Source of the DNA: Promethearchaeum sp.
GTDB taxonomy: Archaea > Asgardarchaeota > Lokiarchaeia > Sigyniarchaeales > Promethearchaeaceae
Direction: 5' to 3'
NCBI GenBank assembly: GCA_030611625.1
Contig: JAUWPK010000090.1
Location: 1-10,241 of the forward strand
DNA: 10,241 bases
A program made the position numbers and the translations under genes. The notes under the pieces are model-generated. The model was not told where the DNA came from. It saw nothing but the letters and a program-made list of their open reading frames with translations, and made no database searches. Below, piece after piece: positions 7,141 to 10,241 of this stretch; the stretch's first letter is position 1, and each line of letters begins with the position of its first letter.

Positions 7141-8157
7141 ATGGAAAAAAACCTTAAAATACCACAATCTGAGCAAGAAGTTCTGGATAATATTAAAATT
7201 GAATTACTAAAAGTAAATATAGATATAGATGAAGAAGAATTAAAAAAAAGAATGGAATTACAATTCAGAATCAAAGAATATTCTGAAATTCCAGAAATTG
7301 AACTAATTGGATATAAATTAGATATAATATTTCAAATTGCAGGTTATCAAAGAAATAGTTTTATTGTTTATGATGGACATATTATATCCCTACATATCTC
7401 TCCAACAAAATCAAATAATTTATTTGTGTTACCTGAAAATATAGGAAATCTTACTGAACTTCAGTGTCTTGAAATTATTTCTTTAAATCTAGAAAATTTA
7501 CCCAAAAGCTTATGCAAACTAAAAAATCTTAATACACTCAATTTACGTTCAAATAAATTGAGAAAGCTGCCAGAAGAATTCGGTAATCTTTCCAAACTTA
7601 GATATCTCATTTTATCTAATAATAATTTATCATTCTTACCCGAAACATTTGGAAATTTATCTAATTTAATAAATCTTAGTTTAGAAAATAACAGATTATC
7701 AAGTTTACCCGAATCTTTTAAAAATTTGCACCTTCGTGGTTTAAATTTGCATAAAAACCCAATGATAAGTTTATCAAATATATCAAATCTGACCTGGTTA
7801 GATAGTTATTCTTTCACGGCTACTAATTTTACACCAAATGGACGACATTTATCAGAACCTTTCGATATCAATTGTAATGTTCTATATAATGAACATATAT
7901 ATCTAAAAACAGGAGTGTGTAGAGATTTACGACCTTTAGCTGAATATTATTCAAAATCCACAACTGAGTTGGCGATTCAATATTGCAAAAAGCCCGATTC
8001 ATTAACCCCAAGCGAATTTGGAAGGTTAAAATGGGAGGCTAGACGAAATGAGCGAGAATTTCTGGAAAAACACTTTGGTCCTGAAGATCCAATTTTAAAA
8101 GAAATTAATAGACATATGAATTATAGATTATCCTCAGGATATAAAATTATTAAGTAA
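7141..8157 (+). CDS. Leucine-rich-repeat protein (23-residue, Shoc2/Ras-suppressor-like repeats)
   Basis: A 338-residue predicted soluble protein. Residues 1-90 form an N-terminal region, charged and helical at first, ending in a cap-like segment (FIVYDGHIISLHIS, 74-87). Residues 95-222 are LRRs with the marker Leu-Pro at 97, 120, 143, 166 and 189, exactly 23 residues apart, as in LPEEFGNLSKLRYLILSNNN (143-162). This LPxxxxxLxxLxxLxLxxNxL pattern is typical of the SDS22/Shoc2-like class, which generally forms a curved protein-binding surface. The C-terminal 255-338 is a separate helical, charged module (LRPLAEYYSKSTTELAIQYC at 263-282; SLTPSEFGRLKWEARRNERE at 287-306). I do not recognise it as a named domain, although similar tails seem to recur in Asgard LRR proteins from memory. 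The gene sits between the broken and the intact Roadblock copies and converges on the intact one with a 106-bp gap. Binding partner unknown. Confidence 0.85.
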   Translation: MEKNLKIPQSEQEVLDNIKIELLKVNIDIDEEELKKRMELQFRIKEYSEIPEIELIGYKLDIIFQIAGYQRNSFIVYDGHIISLHISPTKSNNLFVLPENIGNLTELQCLEIISLNLENLPKSLCKLKNLNTLNLRSNKLRKLPEEFGNLSKLRYLILSNNNLSFLPETFGNLSNLINLSLENNRLSSLPESFKNLHLRGLNLHKNPMISLSNISNLTWLDSYSFTATNFTPNGRHLSEPFDINCNVLYNEHIYLKTGVCRDLRPLAEYYSKSTTELAIQYCKKPDSLTPSEFGRLKWEARRNEREFLEKHFGPEDPILKEINRHMNYRLSSGYKIIK

Positions 8158-8263
8158 ATAAAGATGAACTTGTACATTATAATTCTTAATCTTATTATTG
8201 ATTTCCTTAAAACAAATAGAATAAAATGCGGTAAAAACCGTCAGAAAAAAAACTTAGATAAAT

Positions 8264-8668
8264 TTAATCTTCTAAAATATCTAAAATTCGATTTGTTGTC
8301 GAACGCATATTTACAAAAGCCAAGTCCATACGGGCATCTTCGTCAAGAACACCAACGATAATATAGTCTAAACCTGCCTGCATTACTATAAACTTCCCGT
8401 CCGTGCCCTGTATGATGCATATGTCGAGTTCCCCCTTTTTTAATTCGAGAAGAACTCGTTCACAAGTTGATAAGATAATGGCAGACATGGCAGCAATATG
8501 CATTTCAGAAATACCACTTTCTAAGATTGCGGAGACTATTAGCCCCTCCCTCGAGACGAGGGCAGCAGATTCAAGGCCTTCAATTTTTTGCATGAGTTCT
8601 CGCAATATAAAGTTAAGTTGAGCTTCTTCTTCCAAGTTTTGGCACCAACGTGTTTGGATAGATAACAA
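8264..8668 (-). CDS. Roadblock/LC7 domain protein
   Basis: A small (about 134-residue) single-domain protein of the Roadblock/LC7 family. These dimerise and in bacteria and eukaryotes bind or regulate small GTPases (MglB, LAMTOR/Ragulator subunits) or act as dynein light chains. The fold order is visible: helix 1 (16-30, LNFILRELMQKIEGL), strands SAALVSREGLIVSAIL (34-49), the long helix 2 (55-78), strands CIIQGTDGKFIVM (84-96) and DYIIVGVL (101-108), and a C-terminal helix (110-134). The usual GLIV turn after ALVS is present. The start is uncertain. The frame opens at 8707 without ATG; TTG at 8668 or TTG at 8635 would keep helix 1, while the first ATG (residue 26) would cut it. A TATA-like sequence at 8704-8713 favours the start at 8668. 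A broken second copy lies at 6475-7046. Confidence 0.9.
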   Translation of the reverse strand: MLSIQTRWCQNLEEEAQLNFILRELMQKIEGLESAALVSREGLIVSAILESGISEMHIAAMSAIILSTCERVLLELKKGELDICIIQGTDGKFIVMQAGLDYIIVGVLDEDARMDLAFVNMRSTTNRILDILED

Positions 8669-8703
8669 ATTTGTAAATTTTTTTTGACTAACAATTCGAT
8701 AAA

Positions 8704-8713
8704 TACTTTATAA
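8704..8713 (-). promoter_or_regulatory. TATA-box candidate for the Roadblock gene
   Basis: The minus strand reads ttataaagta about 36 bp upstream of the TTG start at 8668. This would place transcription initiation roughly 10-15 nt before that start and supports it over the internal ATG. The flanking sequence is AT-rich, so the support is modest. Confidence 0.35.
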
Positions 8714-8890
8714 CAATTATAATTTATGCAAGCCACTTAAAAAATTTACATATAATATTTAGAAACGTGTTGGAGAACGTAAAAAACTTGTGAATAATAT
8801 AGAGTGAAAATGATGAAAAATGAAATAAATTATGAAAAAAGGCTAAATTAACAGTAATGTATGTAATGAAATGATTTAATTTTCATTGAT

Positions 8891-8938
8891 CTAATCGCTG
8901 AATTAATCAATAAACTAATCAAAGGACTAATTACTAAA
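8891..8938. repeat. Four 12-bp imperfect tandem repeats spanning the pgi stop codon
   Basis: The units are ctaatcgctgaa, ttaatcaataaa, ctaatcaaagga and ctaattactaaa, with the taat core at exactly 12-bp steps (8892, 8904, 8916, 8928). The last unit includes the final codons and TAG stop of pgi. As 12 is a multiple of three and each unit begins with cta or tta, the minus strand carries four in-frame stop codons, at 8927, 8915, 8903 and 8891. Confidence 0.6.
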
Positions 8939-10222
8939 AAATTTATTAAAGGTTTTATTTGCTACATCGATGCGGTTTTGGATTCGCTGATTTCTATCGA
9001 GTTTACTCTTAATTGCCTCATTACAAATTTTTTTTCCAACATTAACCATTGGATTCGAACTCCAATTTACATTAAGAAGCATGCACAGATAATATACAGT
9101 TGTTTGAATAAACGCAATACCGAATCCAAAAGAATATGTAGATACTGAATGGAAAGTTAATTTGGAAGTGGGAACTCGTTGTTCGAGAAGGGCTTGGAAT
9201 GTGGCGTCCAACTGATAATTTATTACTGAAAGTGCGGTTGATCCATCATTCATTGGGCTTTCATCCTTTTTTTCTTCATTTTCTTCATTATTATCATATT
9301 TTAAAATAACATCAGCGGGTTCCTGTAATGTAGTCCAAAGAAGTGGACTGGAATGACCCTTGCTCCCACCCAATAATAATTCGAGAACAGAATGCTGACA
9401 GAGTGGTGCGGGTTGATATGTTCCGAGAATCCCATCACCCTCTTTTCCTGTGCTTTCACTAATCTCTTGTACTAATAGACCGGTGAGACCTTCTAACCAT
9501 TGTGAATATGGCATTGAAAATATGTTGCGATATCCTTTTTTGTAAAGGTGATAAACAAAAACAGCAAATTGCAGCGCGCTGTTATGATCAAGATTTGATT
9601 CATCCAGATTTTTAAAGAGCTTGTATCCATCTTCAAGTCCTTTCTGGACTCTATCAACATTTATACCTGAAATTAAACCAGGAACAAGCATCACAGAACA
9701 AACCGAAGCGGCAAATCTACCAGAAAGGTCGGGAACAGGTAATATTGTTGCATTGAGTTTTTTAACCATATCGTTCATCGGTCCCTGGGAGGATAACGCT
9801 AGAATTTTGTAATCTTTAAATAATAGAAGTATTGAATTGACATCTAAGGTTTTACCGCCTCTTGAAATTGGGATTACAAGTGAATCGGATGGATTTGTTC
9901 CAAATAAAACTTTGGAAAGCTCGTGGGGTCGTGAGCTGTATAAAAAATGAATGTTTTTTTTTGCGAACAGACTTAGTGCTTTCATAGTTTGATATGATCC
10001 GCCAGTACCGATGATAATAAGGTTTTTTAAGTTTGGATCTTCTATAAAGGGTTTACAGATTTCCTTAAAGTGCTCGAGGTCTGCATATCCATAAACATCA
10101 ATAAAGAATGGATCATCCCAGTTGGATTTATTTTCGTTAATTTTATCGATTGCTTTTGTGAGCAGTTCTTGTGGAAGTTTGGGATAATATTCTAATTCTA
10201 TGGGAATTTCTGGCATATACAT
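8927..10222 (-). CDS. pgi: Glucose-6-phosphate isomerase (conventional SIS-fold PGI family)
   Basis: Interconverts glucose 6-phosphate and fructose 6-phosphate in glycolysis/gluconeogenesis in the cytosol. The protein (about 430 residues) shows the two sugar-isomerase (SIS) halves and the PGI motifs. Sugar-phosphate loops are GTGGSYQTMKAL (73-84) and SRGGKT (121-126), followed by DLSGRFAASV (166-175). The active-site segment is MPYSQWLEGL...QEISESTGKEGDGI (238-266), with the likely catalytic Glu257. QHS at 277-279 carries the conserved His, and NVGKKI (395-400) carries the conserved Lys near the C-terminus. It therefore belongs to the conventional PGI family, not the cupin-type PGI of many Euryarchaeota; at this length it also exceeds the roughly 300-residue crenarchaeal PGI/PMI proteins. 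A highly acidic insert lies at 311-327. ATG at 10222 or 10216 is the likely start, but the frame stays open to the window edge, so the gene may begin further right. The gap to the Roadblock gene is 258 bp. Confidence 0.93.
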   Translation of the reverse strand: MYMPEIPIELEYYPKLPQELLTKAIDKINENKSNWDDPFFIDVYGYADLEHFKEICKPFIEDPNLKNLIIIGTGGSYQTMKALSLFAKKNIHFLYSSRPHELSKVLFGTNPSDSLVIPISRGGKTLDVNSILLLFKDYKILALSSQGPMNDMVKKLNATILPVPDLSGRFAASVCSVMLVPGLISGINVDRVQKGLEDGYKLFKNLDESNLDHNSALQFAVFVYHLYKKGYRNIFSMPYSQWLEGLTGLLVQEISESTGKEGDGILGTYQPAPLCQHSVLELLLGGSKGHSSPLLWTTLQEPADVILKYDNNEENEEKKDESPMNDGSTALSVINYQLDATFQALLEQRVPTSKLTFHSVSTYSFGFGIAFIQTTVYYLCMLLNVNWSSNPMVNVGKKICNEAIKSKLDRNQRIQNRIDVANKTFNKFFSN

Positions 10223-10241
10223 CAATAATAGTTTTTCATTA

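Noticed and set aside
8164..8361. 65-residue plus-strand ORF after the LRR gene
   Set aside because: It overlaps the intact Roadblock gene on the other strand, is low-complexity Ile/Asn/Lys/Leu-rich at the start and shows no family pattern.
8403..8736. Other ORFs over the Roadblock gene (8403-8621 on plus, 8539-8736 on minus)
   Set aside because: Both overlap the well-supported Roadblock frame and read as out-of-frame sequence with no recognisable domain.
8669..8890. Small gene or RNA in the spacer between the Roadblock gene and pgi
   Set aside because: The spacer is AT-rich with repeated atgaaaa-like words but no coding frame of note, no stable hairpin I could see and no tRNA-like pattern.
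9621..9812. 63-residue plus-strand ORF inside pgi
   Set aside because: It lies wholly antisense to strongly conserved PGI motifs and has no family features.

Overview
The window is AT-rich and looks like chromosomal DNA of an Asgard archaeon (Promethearchaeota, probably Lokiarchaeia-like). The evidence is an archaeal RadA recombinase, sparse Shine-Dalgarno-like sites, TATA-like promoter elements close to start codons, and a group of protein types that are enriched in Asgard genomes: a Roadblock/LC7 protein, a 23-residue leucine-rich-repeat (LRR) protein, and a TPR protein with a C-terminal domain resembling small-GTPase-associated longin/roadblock-type modules. The assignment comes from protein families only, without a phylogenetic test.

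Layout. 1-59: possible last 18 codons of a plus-strand gene. 173-1342 (-): radA with an unusual charged N-terminal tail. 1343-1587: divergent promoter region. 1588-3672 (+): TPR protein with a conserved-looking C-terminal domain. 3747-4517 (-): DDAH-type dimethylarginine hydrolase. 4590-6323 (-): exported, membrane-anchored protein with a seven-repeat predicted beta-propeller and an FnIII-like domain. 6475-7046: a mosaic relic, in which pieces of a second Roadblock gene flank a 5'-truncated ICMT-like methyltransferase gene. 7141-8157 (+): LRR protein. 8264-8668 (-): intact Roadblock gene. 8927-10222 (-): conventional phosphoglucose isomerase, whose frame stays open to the right edge.

The most interesting signal is at 6475-7046. 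A 37-codon and a 10-codon piece of a Roadblock paralogue are separated by about 430 bp carrying the C-terminal part of an ICMT-family gene. By my hand alignment these 47 codons encode exactly the same residues as the intact gene at 8264-8668, although the DNA differs at about 26 synonymous positions. The second copy was therefore under strong protein-level selection until it was broken up, or the assembly joins unrelated pieces here.

The TPR, LRR and Roadblock genes form a loose cluster of probable signalling or scaffold proteins of the kind associated with Asgard small GTPases, but no GTPase is encoded in the window. RadA (recombination), DDAH (methylarginine hydrolysis), the surface propeller and PGI (sugar phosphate metabolism) look functionally independent. 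I saw no tRNA, rRNA, CRISPR array or intact mobile element.
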